This document shows positions 33,787 through 43,741 of a DNA stretch of 58,618 nucleotides, piece after piece. Every line of letters starts with the position of its first letter. Position 1 is the first letter of the stretch. Origin of the DNA: Bacillus infantis (lineage in GTDB: Bacteria > Bacillota > Bacilli > Bacillales > Cytobacillaceae); assembly GCF_020171945.1 (NCBI RefSeq), contig NZ_JAIVAP010000027.1, positions 1-58,618 of the forward strand. Direction: 5' to 3'. Below the pieces are notes generated by a model. It did no database searches. It was given only the letters and a program-made list of their open reading frames with translations, and was not told the DNA's origin. The translations under genes and the position numbers were made by a program.

Positions 33787-34623
33787 TCAGCCTTTGACAG
33801 CCCCGCCCATGCCATTGACAAGGTGTTTCTGTGCGTAGGCAAATAATATCACTGCAGGAATTAAAGCGATTACACTTCCGGCTGCCAGAGCCCCGTAATT
33901 AACATTGAATTCGCCCAGCATCGTACTTAATCCGACCGGGAGCGTAAACTTCGAATTCTGATTGGTCAGCATCAGCGCAAGCAGGAATTCATTCCAAGTA
34001 TAGATGAAAGTGAAAACGCCTGTTGCCACGATGCCTGGGAGCAATAGCGGAAAAACTACATGGCGCAGGGATTGCAATTTTGTACAGCCGTCAATCATAG
34101 CAGCCTCTTCCAGTTCCTTAGGTACATTTGCGATGAATCCGCTCATCAGGATGGTCGTAAATGGAATCTCTACTGCCGTATATGTGATGATCAAAGCGAG
34201 CGGATGGCTGATCAATCCCAGATTCTTAAAAATGACAAACAATGGGATAATCATCATGGCCCTTGGTATAAACTGCGTGGATAACAGCATCAGCAAGAAC
34301 CCTTTTTTTCCTTTGAACTGGTATCTTGCCAGAGCATATCCAGATAAGGTTGAGCATATAAGGACAACAATGACAGTGCAGATGCCAACAATCAAGCTGT
34401 TCTTAAAAAAGGTCGCAAATCCGATATTGGTCCATGAATAGACAAAGTTTTCAACAGTCGGGTTGGCCGGGAAATACTGCAATGGCCTCTTTACTATATC
34501 TCCTTCCGGCTTTAATGCAGTGTTGATTGTCCAATAGATCGGAAAGATGGTAAAACTGAGCATCATGGCTAAAGGAAGATATAAGGTTAGGATTTTGTCT
34601 AATTTCTTATTTTTTGAAAACAA
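33787..34623 (-). CDS. ABC sugar transporter permease (MalG/YesQ type)
   Basis: Second permease subunit, 278 residues, six membrane segments, with the EAA loop in ELEEAAMIDGCTKLQSLRHVVFPLL. The start is TTG at 34621-34623, with AAGGAG (inside the end of the preceding gene) eight nt upstream. Pairs with the adjacent permease to form the import channel. C-terminal QKHLVNGMGGAVKG is typical of this subunit. Confidence 0.93.
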   Translation of the reverse strand: MFSKNKKLDKILTLYLPLAMMLSFTIFPIYWTINTALKPEGDIVKRPLQYFPANPTVENFVYSWTNIGFATFFKNSLIVGICTVIVVLICSTLSGYALARYQFKGKKGFLLMLLSTQFIPRAMMIIPLFVIFKNLGLISHPLALIITYTAVEIPFTTILMSGFIANVPKELEEAAMIDGCTKLQSLRHVVFPLLLPGIVATGVFTFIYTWNEFLLALMLTNQNSKFTLPVGLSTMLGEFNVNYGALAAGSVIALIPAVILFAYAQKHLVNGMGGAVKG

Positions 34624-34628
34624 TCAAC

Positions 34629-35570
34629 TCACTCCTTTTCATAACGGGATAGCCTCAAATAAAGGATGGCAAAGATTAGAAGTATCCCAAATGAGACAAC
34701 CGTTAATGCCGAACCATATCCAAAGTTGCTTCCGTGAACAGCCAAATCTGCAATATACATCGTCAATGTCGTTGTAGCATGTGCAGGACCGCCGCCCGTT
34801 AAATTGAACAGGAGATCAACGTTATTGAATTCCCATACTACCCTTAGCAAGGTTGTCAGCACTATCGTATTTTTCAGTTGAGGCAGAGTAACATAGATAA
34901 AAGATTTCCATCGGTTCGCTCCGTCCACCCTTGCTGCTTCATATAATTCGTCCGGTACACTCTGCAGAGAAGCTAAAAGTGTGATCGCGAAGAAAGGAAT
35001 CCCCCTCCACAGCTCAGCAATCACTACAGCTCCGAAAGCGGTGGATGTGCTGGCTAAGAAAGCCTTTGGCTCGTCAATGATCCCCGCCTTCATAAGCATG
35101 TCATTGATTACACCCATATGTTCGTTGAACATCATTGACCACATTACCGATGCCAGTACCCCTGAAATTGCCCAAGGGATAAAAGCAACTGCCCTGGCGA
35201 AGCCTCTGAACTTGAAGGTCTGGTTTAGCAGGAGGGCAAGGATCATCCCAAAGATTAATTGCAGGCCGACCTCAGAAACAACCCATTTCACACTATTAAT
35301 TAAGCTGGGGATAAATAATTCGTCCTGTGTAAAGATGTGTTTAAAATTATCAAGCCCCGCAAAGCCATTATAATATGGTGCTGAAATATCATAGTTTTGC
35401 AGACTATAATAGAACACAGTTGCAATCGGGTAAAACAAAAACCCCAGGATGATAAGAAAAGATGGCAGTATAAACAGATAGGGTATCAATTTCTCTTTTT
35501 TAATTTTCTTTTTTTCCACTGCCTTGTTGCTGTTGATTACTGATTCAGGAACCCCTGGCGAGTAACTCAT
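34629..35570 (-). CDS. ABC sugar transporter permease (MalF/YesP type)
   Basis: First permease subunit, 313 residues, with a cytosolic N-terminus (VEKKKIKKEKLIPYLFILP), six membrane segments and the EAA loop ELYEAARVDGANRWKSFIYVTLPQL. First gene of the importer operon; its promoter region contains a cre box and the CTTAAAAT repeats. AAAGGGGG precedes the ATG at 35568-35570. Confidence 0.93.
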   Translation of the reverse strand: MSYSPGVPESVINSNKAVEKKKIKKEKLIPYLFILPSFLIILGFLFYPIATVFYYSLQNYDISAPYYNGFAGLDNFKHIFTQDELFIPSLINSVKWVVSEVGLQLIFGMILALLLNQTFKFRGFARAVAFIPWAISGVLASVMWSMMFNEHMGVINDMLMKAGIIDEPKAFLASTSTAFGAVVIAELWRGIPFFAITLLASLQSVPDELYEAARVDGANRWKSFIYVTLPQLKNTIVLTTLLRVVWEFNNVDLLFNLTGGGPAHATTTLTMYIADLAVHGSNFGYGSALTVVSFGILLIFAILYLRLSRYEKE

Positions 35571-35596
35571 CTAGTTTCCCCCTTTCTCTTGAGTTA

Positions 35597-35662
35597 ATTG
35601 TAAATGAAAACGTTTTCTAAAATAATCAAAGATTTTAAGATGATTAGTTGAAATTTTAAGAT
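35597..35662 (-). promoter_or_regulatory. Promoter module of the ABC importer operon (direct repeats, cre, -10)
   Basis: Reading toward the gene: CTTAAAAT (35653-35660), CTTAAAAT exactly 21 bp on (35632-35639), a near-perfect palindromic cre AGAAAACGTTTTCA (35605-35618) and -10 TACAAT (35597-35602). No good -35 hexamer exists 17 bp before the -10 (TTATTT), so an activator is probably needed; the YesN-like regulator is the obvious candidate, with CcpA repressing at cre. Confidence 0.75.
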
Positions 35663-35741
35663 ATTTTAGTTAATTCAATTTTATTAGAAACCATTCAGCA
35701 GAAATTTATCCCAACAAAATGGCTGGGAAGTTCCAGCAAAA

Positions 35742-35775
35742 AACCTGCCCTTTCCTTAACAGGATCAGGCAGGTT
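35742..35775 (-). terminator. Terminator of the oxidoreductase gene
   Basis: Minus strand AACCTGCC / GGCAGGTT with T-run, about 17 bp after the oxidoreductase stop, separating it from the importer operon promoter. Confidence 0.85.
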
Positions 35776-35791
35776 ATATTTAAAGGATCAA

Positions 35792-37087
35792 TTAGCTGAT
35801 GGCTTGCCCGCTGGAAAATAGGAGTCCTTTTATATTAATTGGCTTTTTTTCCTGCACTGACCGCCAGACACCTTCTCCAACCGCTATTGAATAAGCACCA
35901 GCCTGTGATCCTGCCTGGATCGGATAGTTCCTTGCAGGGTCAGGGCCAAGGAAAAGATCTTCCAGCAGAATGGGATCGCCGCCGCCGTGGCCCCCAGGGT
36001 TTTTAACAACCTCTATTGTTTCTTTCGCACCAAAGAGCGGAAAATAATCAATAGTTTGATCTGGATATTTAAAATGAATCCGAGAGGGCTCATGATATTC
36101 TGCCGTTTCTATCCTCCCCTTTGTCCCATTGATTGCCAATCGGTAACCCTCATAAGGAGAGGAAAAGTTGATAGAATAGCTCAGTAAGCTTCCTCCCTCA
36201 TATCTAACTGAAGCCACATAGGTATCCTCAATGCTGATTTCTTCATCATAAATACAGGCATCCGGCCTGTAATTAGTATAAGGCACTTCCTCATATACTC
36301 CTGCAAGCAGATGGTCGTCTTTTACAGTGCTGGTTCCGCTGCGGGGGTTCCAGCGCCTGTAATAGGTACAACTGCTTTGATCAGCACATGTTCCGCAATA
36401 GCGGCTCGGTACTTTTCGCGGATTTAATTCTCCTTCTGGCCCGAAATAATTCAGGCTTCCATATGCAAATACCTCTTCCGGCTTTTGATCCAGCCACCAA
36501 TTCACCAAATCAAAATGATGCGTTGATTTATGGATTGACAAGCCTCCGGAAAAATTCCTGTCACGATTCCATCTTCTGAAATAACTGGATCCATGGAATG
36601 TATCTATATACCAATTCAAATCCACAGAAGTAATCCGGCCAACCTTGCCTTCCAGTATCATTTCTTTAATCTTCCTGTGAAATGGACTGTATCGATAATT
36701 GAATGTGACAATCACTTTAGCTTCGCTTTCCGCTTCAGCTTTCATGACCTTATAGGCATCTGCCGCATTCGTCACCATCGGTTTTTCGGTTATGACATCA
36801 ACCTGCTTCTGCAATGACCTTAAAATGTATTCAACATGTGTATCATCCCTGCCTGCGACAATCACATAATCAGGCTTTGTCTGGTCAATCATTTCTTCAA
36901 ATTCCTCCGGATTATACGTCGGAACATGTTCAAGCATCGGAAATTTCTCTTTGCATACCTTAAACCGATAAGGATCGGAATCCAATATAGCTGCAATCCC
37001 GGTTTCTTTGGAAAATTCATTCATCATGGGCCGCATAAACATTTCCAACGCCCGATTGCTGACACCGCAAATAGCATATTTTTTCAT
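35792..37087 (-). CDS. Gfo/Idh/MocA family oxidoreductase (YteT-like)
   Basis: NAD(P)-dependent sugar oxidoreductase of 431 residues. The Rossmann start YAICGVSNRALEMF, the strand VIVAGRDDTHVEYI and the catalytic EKPMV (Lys) are typical of the family. An insertion carries a cysteine group CGTCADQSSC around residue 210, which could bind a metal; I do not know it as catalytic. Length and locus resemble B. subtilis YteT in the rhamnogalacturonan cluster. It has its own promoter and terminator and diverges from manA. Confidence 0.88.
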   Translation of the reverse strand: MKKYAICGVSNRALEMFMRPMMNEFSKETGIAAILDSDPYRFKVCKEKFPMLEHVPTYNPEEFEEMIDQTKPDYVIVAGRDDTHVEYILRSLQKQVDVITEKPMVTNAADAYKVMKAEAESEAKVIVTFNYRYSPFHRKIKEMILEGKVGRITSVDLNWYIDTFHGSSYFRRWNRDRNFSGGLSIHKSTHHFDLVNWWLDQKPEEVFAYGSLNYFGPEGELNPRKVPSRYCGTCADQSSCTYYRRWNPRSGTSTVKDDHLLAGVYEEVPYTNYRPDACIYDEEISIEDTYVASVRYEGGSLLSYSINFSSPYEGYRLAINGTKGRIETAEYHEPSRIHFKYPDQTIDYFPLFGAKETIEVVKNPGGHGGGDPILLEDLFLGPDPARNYPIQAGSQAGAYSIAVGEGVWRSVQEKKPINIKGLLFSSGQAIS

Positions 37088-37122
37088 TCATTATCCCCCA
37101 TCCACTTATTGTTAGCGCTGCC

Positions 37123-37151
37123 ATTCTACTGGTACCGATAGTGTAAATCAA
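37123..37151 (-). promoter_or_regulatory. SigA-type promoter of the oxidoreductase gene
   Basis: TTGATT (37146-37151), 17-nt spacer and TAGAAT (37123-37128) on the minus strand, about 36 bp before the ATG. Unlike its neighbours it has no CTTAAAAT repeats at the right distance. Confidence 0.6.
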
Positions 37152-37195
37152 TCTCTGCTGCCTCTCAATGAATTAATTGGCGGCTGCAGGATTCC

Positions 37196-37259
37196 CTTAA
37201 AATTTTACTCATTCATCTTAAAATCTTTAATTATTAATGGAAGCGCATTCACTTACTAT
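37196..37259 (+). promoter_or_regulatory. Promoter module of manA (direct repeats, cre-like box, -10)
   Basis: CTTAAAAT at 37196-37203 and again 21 bp later at 37217-37224, then a cre-like TGGAAGCGCATTCA (37238-37251) and -10 TACTAT (37254-37259). From the second repeat to the -10 there are 29 nt, exactly as in the ABC importer promoter, and the -35 position (TTATTA) is equally poor. Confidence 0.72.
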
Positions 37260-37301
37260 AAATGTAAAGATACATTCATAAAATGATAAGGAGGAACATA
37301 T

Positions 37302-38411
37302 TTGAATAGACATTCTATTGTTTTTGATGGTACGGCACCCATAAAGCTCTCCCCTGCACGATCATGGCGGACCTACCTGGGCGGAAAACTGATTGATGAA
37401 ATTCATGGGAAAGAAGATTCAGAGGATAGCCATTTCCCGGAAGAATGGATAATATCAATTGTTTCAAGCCGAACAGAAGGACGGGAAGCGGACGGGTTAA
37501 ATAAACTGGATCTTCCTGGCATAGATATTACTCTAAAAGAAATGGTAGATGAGCACCCCATCGACTTTTTAGGCAAACAGCATGTTGAGAAACTTGGAAA
37601 GCAGACTGGTGTACTAGTAAAGTTAATCGATTCGGCTGAGCGCTTAATCATACAGGCCCATCCTGACAAGGAAAAGGCCCGGCAATTATTCAATTCCGCT
37701 TATGGCAAGACGGAATGCTGGCATTTTATTGGAGGCAGGGAAGTCAACGGGGAGCCTCCTTATGTGTACTTAGGCTTCAAACCCGGTGTCACAAAGGAAC
37801 AATGGAAAAAGTTATTTAATGAACAAGATATTGAAGGCATGCTGGATTGCATGCACAAGTACTATGTCCGCCCTGGAGATACCTTCTTGATTGAAGCCGG
37901 TATACCCCATGCCATTGGAGCGGGCTGCCTGCTGGTTGAAATCCAGGAACCCACTGATTATACAATCCGCCTGGAAAAGTCCTCCCCTTCCGGTTTGAAG
38001 CTTGAAGACTACTTGCTTCACCAGGGACTGGGATTCGAAAAAATGTTTGATATATTCCGGTACGAAGCTTATACGAGCGAAGAAACCTTGGAAAAGTGGA
38101 AAGTAGCTCCTGCTGAATTATTGCAAACCGGCGGATTTAAAGAAACCGAATTAATTGGCTATCAGCAAACACCATGTTTCCGAATGACTCTTATTGAAGT
38201 GGATAAAGAGGTTACAATCGAGGGAGACGGCGTATTTTCCGGATTATATATTCTGTCAGGGAATGCAGTCATTAAAGCGGGCGGGATGGAGCAATATGTT
38301 AAAAAAGGCGATCAGCTTTTTATTCCTGCAAAAGCAGTCACCCTTTCAGTTGAAACTACCGGGAAAAGTTCCTTAAAAGCTTTGAGATTATTTGGTCCGG
38401 CTTTAGTATGA
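37302..38411 (+). CDS. manA: Mannose-6-phosphate isomerase, class I
   Basis: Zinc enzyme interconverting mannose 6-phosphate and fructose 6-phosphate. The 369-residue cupin protein shows metal-ligand segments LIIQAHPDKEKARQLF and KTECWHFI, and the catalytic/ligand stretch GIPHAIGAGCLLVEIQEPTDYTIRLE split over a longer region. The start is TTG at 37302 with AAGGAGG seven nt upstream. It is longer than the ~315-residue B. subtilis paralogs, mainly at the N-terminus. Its promoter matches that of the ABC importer, so mannose or a mannose-containing oligosaccharide may be part of the imported substrate. Confidence 0.9.
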   Translation: MNRHSIVFDGTAPIKLSPARSWRTYLGGKLIDEIHGKEDSEDSHFPEEWIISIVSSRTEGREADGLNKLDLPGIDITLKEMVDEHPIDFLGKQHVEKLGKQTGVLVKLIDSAERLIIQAHPDKEKARQLFNSAYGKTECWHFIGGREVNGEPPYVYLGFKPGVTKEQWKKLFNEQDIEGMLDCMHKYYVRPGDTFLIEAGIPHAIGAGCLLVEIQEPTDYTIRLEKSSPSGLKLEDYLLHQGLGFEKMFDIFRYEAYTSEETLEKWKVAPAELLQTGGFKETELIGYQQTPCFRMTLIEVDKEVTIEGDGVFSGLYILSGNAVIKAGGMEQYVKKGDQLFIPAKAVTLSVETTGKSSLKALRLFGPALV

Positions 38412-38426
38412 ATGGTGTAAAGAAAA

Positions 38427-38450
38427 ACAGCACGGCCGAAGCCGTGCTGT
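38427..38450 (-). terminator. Terminator of the hut operon, between manA and the YjiH gene
   Basis: Perfect 10-bp stem ACAGCACGGC / GCCGTGCTGT with a 4-nt loop. The T-run follows on the minus strand, so it mainly ends the leftward hut transcript, but it may also stop manA. Confidence 0.88.
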
Positions 38451-38458
38451 CCCTCATT

Positions 38459-39790
38459 CTAGAGCAGCAAATAGACTAAAGGGGCAGCAATGAGCAGCGT
38501 TAAGATCACCCTTTCAATCCATATGACGATCAGCACGGGAATTGAAAGAGGAATTTCTGTCGATACAATACAAGGCACAAGCGCCGAGAAAAAGATGATG
38601 CTTGATACAGAGACAACAGCAATGACAATCTTCAGTTCCAGTGCTGCTTCAGTCACCAGCAGGGCAGGAAGAAACATTTCTGCTATGCCAAGTGCGCTTG
38701 CCTTGGCAGCAAGCATCGGCTCCGGCAGCTGCAGGACTGATGTAAATGGATAAAAGATATAGCCAATCCAGTCAAAAACCGGAGTGAATTCAGCTAAAAC
38801 CAGGCCAAGCAGTCCGATCGACAGGATGGATGGCAGGATGGCCATGGCCATTAGCAGCCCATCTTTCAAGTTGACCCAGACATTCTCCAGCAGGCGGGGT
38901 GATTGTTCCGCTGTCTTCCTGGCCTCCGCCCATGCTGCAGCGAAAAGGTTCCCTTGTATATTTTTTTCAGGCTGCGGATCTGATCCTTCATAATAATCCT
39001 CTTTGATTTTCGATAGCGGCCAGATTCTGACCGTTATCGCTGTCACCAGGAAGGTTACGAAAAAGGTAAGCCAAAAGTACAGATTCCACATTTCCATCAA
39101 TCCGAGCGTTTTTGCCACAATGACCATAAACGTGGCAGAAACGGTTGAAAAGCCGGTTGCGATGATGCTTGCTTCCTTGCCGTTATACTTGCCTTCTTTA
39201 TAGATGCGGTTGGTTATTAAAAGGCCGACCGAATAGCTGCCCACAAAAGAAGCGACAGCATCAATGGCAGAACGCCCGGGCGTTTTCCAAATGGGGCGCA
39301 TGATCGGCCTTGCAAGGACACCGATAAATTCCAAAAGGCCATAGCCTACCAGCAAAGAAAGGAAGACAGCCCCTATCGGGACCAGCAGGCCGACGGGGAC
39401 GACAAGCTTGTTGAATAAAAATGGCCCCATATCCGGGTCAAACAGCCAGGCTGGGCCCTCATTCAGGAGAATCATAATGCCTGTCAGCAGGCCAACCACT
39501 TTAAACAAGGAAAAAATAATATCTGTCAGGGATTTCTTCCATTTCCCTGTCCAAAAAGGATATATAGCTCCTGCTGCTAAAATGATCAAAGTATAAAAAG
39601 GGATGGCAGGTTCCGCTGCCGTTTGGATATAGGTCACAAAATGATCAAGCAGTATGGATTTCTTTTCGCCGATAGTGATGGGGACAAAGAAAATGAACGC
39701 GCCAATGAAACTGTAAACGAAGAATTTCCACATATACGGCGTTCTGGTGCTTATGTCTGTACCGGGCTGTTTTGGCAGATTGGTTTCCAT
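38459..39790 (-). CDS. YjiH-family membrane protein (nucleoside-recognition/Gate domains)
   Basis: Integral membrane protein of 443 residues with about ten hydrophobic segments and two Gate-like regions, for instance RSAIDAVASFVGSYSVGLLITNRIYKEGKYNGKEAS. It matches the YjiH group of uncharacterised transporters. It closes the hutUIG run on the same strand 34 bp after hutG, in the position where other bacteria have the histidine permease hutM. A role in uptake of histidine or urocanate, or export of a pathway product, is suggested by context only. Confidence 0.82.
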   Translation of the reverse strand: METNLPKQPGTDISTRTPYMWKFFVYSFIGAFIFFVPITIGEKKSILLDHFVTYIQTAAEPAIPFYTLIILAAGAIYPFWTGKWKKSLTDIIFSLFKVVGLLTGIMILLNEGPAWLFDPDMGPFLFNKLVVPVGLLVPIGAVFLSLLVGYGLLEFIGVLARPIMRPIWKTPGRSAIDAVASFVGSYSVGLLITNRIYKEGKYNGKEASIIATGFSTVSATFMVIVAKTLGLMEMWNLYFWLTFFVTFLVTAITVRIWPLSKIKEDYYEGSDPQPEKNIQGNLFAAAWAEARKTAEQSPRLLENVWVNLKDGLLMAMAILPSILSIGLLGLVLAEFTPVFDWIGYIFYPFTSVLQLPEPMLAAKASALGIAEMFLPALLVTEAALELKIVIAVVSVSSIIFFSALVPCIVSTEIPLSIPVLIVIWIERVILTLLIAAPLVYLLL

Positions 39791-39824
39791 ATCAATCGCT
39801 CCCTTAACAGTGAGTGTTCATTCC

Positions 39825-40796
39825 TTATTTCCGCAAGGTGCAGCCAGTCATAAATTGCAGCCAGGCATAGACACCCGCTTTTACCGTTTCTGACACGTTG
39901 GAATCCTTTGTCGGGTCAAGACAGACAAAGTCAATATGCTGCACAAACGGACACTTGCCAACTTCAAGCAGGACATCAAACAGTTCGGAAGGCATCATAC
40001 CGCCCGGTGTCGAGGCAGGCACGCCCGGGGCTGCTGAGATGTCCAGTACATCCATATCCACTGTCACATAAATACGGTCTGTCGCGGCTGCCAAATCATG
40101 CAATGACTCCTGCACAGTTTGGATAAGCCCCCGCTTCCTGGCATTTTTCATGGTGACCATCCGGATCTTGTGTTCTTTTGCATATTCAACCAGCGGCCTT
40201 GCATTGAAATAGCCATGAAGTCCGATATTGACTATATCTTCCCCCTTCACAGCACCGCCATCGATTAGCTGGCGGATCGGTGTGCCATTCGCAGGCCCGA
40301 GCTCCTTTGGGTCCCTTACATCCAGATGGGTATCCAGCTGAAGGATCCCTATTCTTTCGTCAGGAAAAGCTTCCTTAATTCCGCGAACAGAGCAGGCTGT
40401 GACTGAGTGGTCCCCGCCGATCAGGCAGCTGACAGATCCAGGGAAGCCTTTTGCCAGTGAACAGGCTGTCTCCTGGATGCGGCTGTGCGAAAGCGGGATA
40501 TCAGTTGTATGCATAAGAACATCTCCTGCATCGGCGGCAGTATAAGGGGTCAAATCGATATCTTCATCAAGATTATAGGTGGCGTACCCCTTCCACATTT
40601 TCCTGAATTCCTCCGGGTATAAAGATGCCCCTGAAACACTGATGGATGATCTTGATAAAGGTGCTCCATAAATGATGACATCGGGTTCTCCCTCTACCCG
40701 CTCCAGCGGAGAGACCCATTGATGGACGAATTCAGGTAAGCTGCCCTCAGCTATATTCCAGGACCAGCCGGGTTTTGTCAGCCAGCGTGCCTCCAT
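39825..40796 (-). CDS. hutG: Formimidoylglutamase
   Basis: Hydrolyses N-formimidoyl-L-glutamate to glutamate and formamide, the last step of histidine breakdown. The 323-residue arginase-family protein has the manganese-ligand motifs IGGDHSVT, LQLDTHLDVRD and DMDVLDISAAPGVPASTPGG. The ATG follows the hutI stop with a single base between, indicating coupled translation. Confidence 0.94.
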   Translation of the reverse strand: MEARWLTKPGWSWNIAEGSLPEFVHQWVSPLERVEGEPDVIIYGAPLSRSSISVSGASLYPEEFRKMWKGYATYNLDEDIDLTPYTAADAGDVLMHTTDIPLSHSRIQETACSLAKGFPGSVSCLIGGDHSVTACSVRGIKEAFPDERIGILQLDTHLDVRDPKELGPANGTPIRQLIDGGAVKGEDIVNIGLHGYFNARPLVEYAKEHKIRMVTMKNARKRGLIQTVQESLHDLAAATDRIYVTVDMDVLDISAAPGVPASTPGGMMPSELFDVLLEVGKCPFVQHIDFVCLDPTKDSNVSETVKAGVYAWLQFMTGCTLRK

Positions 40797-40797
40797 C

Positions 40798-42060
40798 TTA
40801 CCCCACCACCTTTATGCCGTTTTTCCAGACAGAATGGACATGATTGACCCCGAACAAATATTGCAGCTCCCGGTAGTCCTTCACATTCCACATGACAATA
40901 TCTGCCTGCTTGCCTGCTTCCAATGATCCTATTCGGTCTTCTCTCCTGATGGCGCATGCTGCATTATAGGTTGCAGCTGTCAATGCCTCTGCCGGCGTCA
41001 TCCTCATGGAGATGCAGGCGAGATTCATGACGAGGGGCATGGAGGTCGTAGGCGATGAACCAGGATTGCAGTCTGTTGAGATTGCTACAGGCACCCCTCT
41101 GTCAATCATCATCCGCCCCTTGGCAGCTTCCTCCCGCAAATAAAGAGCCGTTGCAGGCAGCAGGCAGGCAATTGTACCCGCCTTTGCCATCGCCTCAATG
41201 CCAGCTTCCGAAGCCTTCAGCAGATGTTCTGCCGAAACAGCTCCCACCTTGGCAGCCAGCTCTGCGCCACCATAAGACTCAATCTCGTCTGCGTGTATCT
41301 TAGGGAGCAGCCCGAACCTTTTCCCGGCCTCAAGAATCCGCTCTGCCTGTTCAGGAGTGTAGACGCCCAGCTCGCAGAATACATCATTGAACTCTGCGAG
41401 CTTTTCAGCAGACACAGCCGGCAGCATTACATCAATAATATAGTCAACAAATTCATCTTCCCTTCCTTTGTATTCCTGCGGCACTGCATGTGCACCCATG
41501 AAGGTTGGGACAATATCAACATGATGCTGTTCATTCAATTTTTTCATCGCACGCAGCTGCTTCAGCTCGGTTTCGAGCTCCATTCCATAGCCGCTTTTTC
41601 CTTCTATAGTTGTAACCCCGTGAGCAAGGAAGGAATCAAGCCGGACAGCTGTCTGCTCCATCAGCTCCTCCTCCGATGCCTCCCTTGTCATTCTTGCCGT
41701 CGCATGGATTCCGCCGCCGCTGTTCATAATATCCATATAGCTGGCACCTTCAAGGCGCATTTCAAATTCACGTTCGCGGCTGCCCCCGTATGCTGCATGA
41801 GTATGGGGATCTACCAGCCCGGGAGTTACCAGCCGGCCGGAAGCATCAATGACCTTTGCATCCTTCAGGCTTGCACCATATTTTTTTTCAACTTCCCCTG
41901 CATCCGCAGCAGCAATGATTTTCCCGTCTTTAATCAGCAGGCTTCCGTTTTCAATCAGACCCAGCTCTGACATATCAGTCTTGGAGCGCGGCCCTATCGC
42001 ATCTGAAGCGAGAGTGGCAAGCTGAGAGGCATTTTTAATCCATAATATCCTGCTGCTCAT
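40798..42060 (-). CDS. hutI: Imidazolonepropionase
   Basis: Opens the imidazolone ring of 4-imidazolone-5-propionate to give formimidoylglutamate. The 420-residue amidohydrolase carries the metal motif [13 protein letters not shown], further histidines in GAHAVPQEY and KIHADEIE, and the metal aspartate in [12 protein letters not shown]. It overlaps the hutU stop by 4 bp (ATGA). Confidence 0.96.
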   Translation of the reverse strand: MSSRILWIKNASQLATLASDAIGPRSKTDMSELGLIENGSLLIKDGKIIAAADAGEVEKKYGASLKDAKVIDASGRLVTPGLVDPHTHAAYGGSREREFEMRLEGASYMDIMNSGGGIHATARMTREASEEELMEQTAVRLDSFLAHGVTTIEGKSGYGMELETELKQLRAMKKLNEQHHVDIVPTFMGAHAVPQEYKGREDEFVDYIIDVMLPAVSAEKLAEFNDVFCELGVYTPEQAERILEAGKRFGLLPKIHADEIESYGGAELAAKVGAVSAEHLLKASEAGIEAMAKAGTIACLLPATALYLREEAAKGRMMIDRGVPVAISTDCNPGSSPTTSMPLVMNLACISMRMTPAEALTAATYNAACAIRREDRIGSLEAGKQADIVMWNVKDYRELQYLFGVNHVHSVWKNGIKVVG

Positions 42061-43736
42061 GCGTGGTCACTTCCTTTGCCTAGCATGGGCATAATAATTC
42101 CTTTTTCTGCCGCAGTCTTTTTTGCCAATTCATAACCTGCATCTGCATGGCGGACCACCCCCATGCCGGGATCAGTGGTGAGCACTCTTTCAAGGCGGAT
42201 TTCAGCTTCCTTCGTGCCATCTGCAACTATGACTACACCCGAATGCTGTGAATAGCCCATCCCGACTCCTCCGCCATGGTGAAGGGAGACCCAAGTAGCA
42301 CCGCCAACTGCATTGATAAGCGCATTGAGGATCGGCCAATCGGAAACAGCATCAGACCCGTCAAGCATTGATTCGGTTTCACGGTTAGGAGAAGCGACTG
42401 AGCCGGAATCCAAATGGTCTCTGCCGATTACTACCGGAGCACTCAATTCCCCGCTCGCGACCATATCATTCAGTATCTTTCCGAATCTGGCTCTTTCTCC
42501 GTAGCCAAGCCAGCATATGCGGGATGGGAGCCCCTGGAACTGGATCTTTTCCTGTGCCATCCTGATCCAATTGCATAAATGCTCATTATCGCTGAACTCC
42601 CTGAGGATAGCCCGGTCAGTTTTATAAATATCCTCAGGATCGCCTGAAAGGGCTGCCCACCTGAAAGGCCCTTTTCCTTCACAAAACTGCGGCCGGATAT
42701 AGGCAGGCACGAATCCAGGGAAAGCAAAGGCGTTTTCCACCCCCTCATCTTTTGCCACCTGGCGGATATTATTGCCATAATCAAAGGTGATTGTACCCTT
42801 ATCCATCATTTGAAGCATTGCCCTTACATGATCTGCCATGGACGATTTAGATCTTTTGACATATTCTCCTGGACTCGCCGCCCTTAAAGCCTCTGCCTCT
42901 CCAAGAGTCATTCCGGCAGGGATATAGCCATTCAGCGGGTCATGGGCAGAGGTTTGATCTGTCAGGACATCAGGCATGAAATTCCTTTGCAGCATTTCCG
43001 GGAGGATTTCAGCAGCATTTCCTAAAAGACCGATGGACAGTGCTTTTCCTTTTTGCTTTGCCTGCACAGCCAGGGAAATGGCCTCCTCCAATGAATCCGT
43101 TTTCATATCGGTGTATCCTGTTTCAATCCGCCGGTCAATTCTTGTCTCATCCACTTCAATACCGATGCAGACACCGCCATTCATCGTTACAGCGAGCGGC
43201 TGTGCCCCTCCCATGCCTCCAAGGCCTGCTGTTACAGTAATAGTGCCTTTAAGGGAACCTCCAAAATGCTGATTTGACAGCTCGGCAAAAGTTTCATATG
43301 TCCCCTGTACAATTCCCTGGGAGCCAATGTAGATCCAGCTTCCGGCGGTCATCTGCCCGTACATCATAAGCCCCTTGCGGTCAAGCTCATGGAAAGTTTC
43401 CCAATTGGCATATGCCGGCACAAGGTTTGAATTCGCAATCAATACGCGCGGAGCATCACTATGTGATTTAAATATGGCGACAGGCTTGCCTGACTGGACA
43501 AGAAGTGTTTCGTCATTTTCCAGCTTCTTTAGCGACTCCACTATAGCATCAAAGCATTCCCAGTTTCTGGCCGCTTTTCCGATTCCCCCGTAGACGACCA
43601 GCTTGTCAGGCATTTCTGCTACTTCCGGATCCAAATTATTCATCAGCATCCTCAAGGCAGCTTCCTGCTGCCAGCCTTTTGTATTCAATTGATTTCCCCG
43701 GTATCTTTTCACTCTCTGAGCAGCTGTTTCCAACAT
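42057..43736 (-). CDS. hutU: Urocanate hydratase
   Basis: Adds water to urocanate using tightly bound NAD+ as electrophile. The 559-residue protein is full length, with the family segments [20 protein letters not shown], the NAD-contact [10 protein letters not shown] and the conserved cysteine in [14 protein letters not shown]. First gene of the hutUIG run. The histidine ammonia-lyase gene hutH that makes urocanate is not in this window. Its ribosome site (AGGAGG, 43742-43747) lies in a perfect 8-bp stem. Confidence 0.96.
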   Translation of the reverse strand: MLETAAQRVKRYRGNQLNTKGWQQEAALRMLMNNLDPEVAEMPDKLVVYGGIGKAARNWECFDAIVESLKKLENDETLLVQSGKPVAIFKSHSDAPRVLIANSNLVPAYANWETFHELDRKGLMMYGQMTAGSWIYIGSQGIVQGTYETFAELSNQHFGGSLKGTITVTAGLGGMGGAQPLAVTMNGGVCIGIEVDETRIDRRIETGYTDMKTDSLEEAISLAVQAKQKGKALSIGLLGNAAEILPEMLQRNFMPDVLTDQTSAHDPLNGYIPAGMTLGEAEALRAASPGEYVKRSKSSMADHVRAMLQMMDKGTITFDYGNNIRQVAKDEGVENAFAFPGFVPAYIRPQFCEGKGPFRWAALSGDPEDIYKTDRAILREFSDNEHLCNWIRMAQEKIQFQGLPSRICWLGYGERARFGKILNDMVASGELSAPVVIGRDHLDSGSVASPNRETESMLDGSDAVSDWPILNALINAVGGATWVSLHHGGGVGMGYSQHSGVVIVADGTKEAEIRLERVLTTDPGMGVVRHADAGYELAKKTAAEKGIIMPMLGKGSDHA

Positions 43737-43741
43737 AATCC

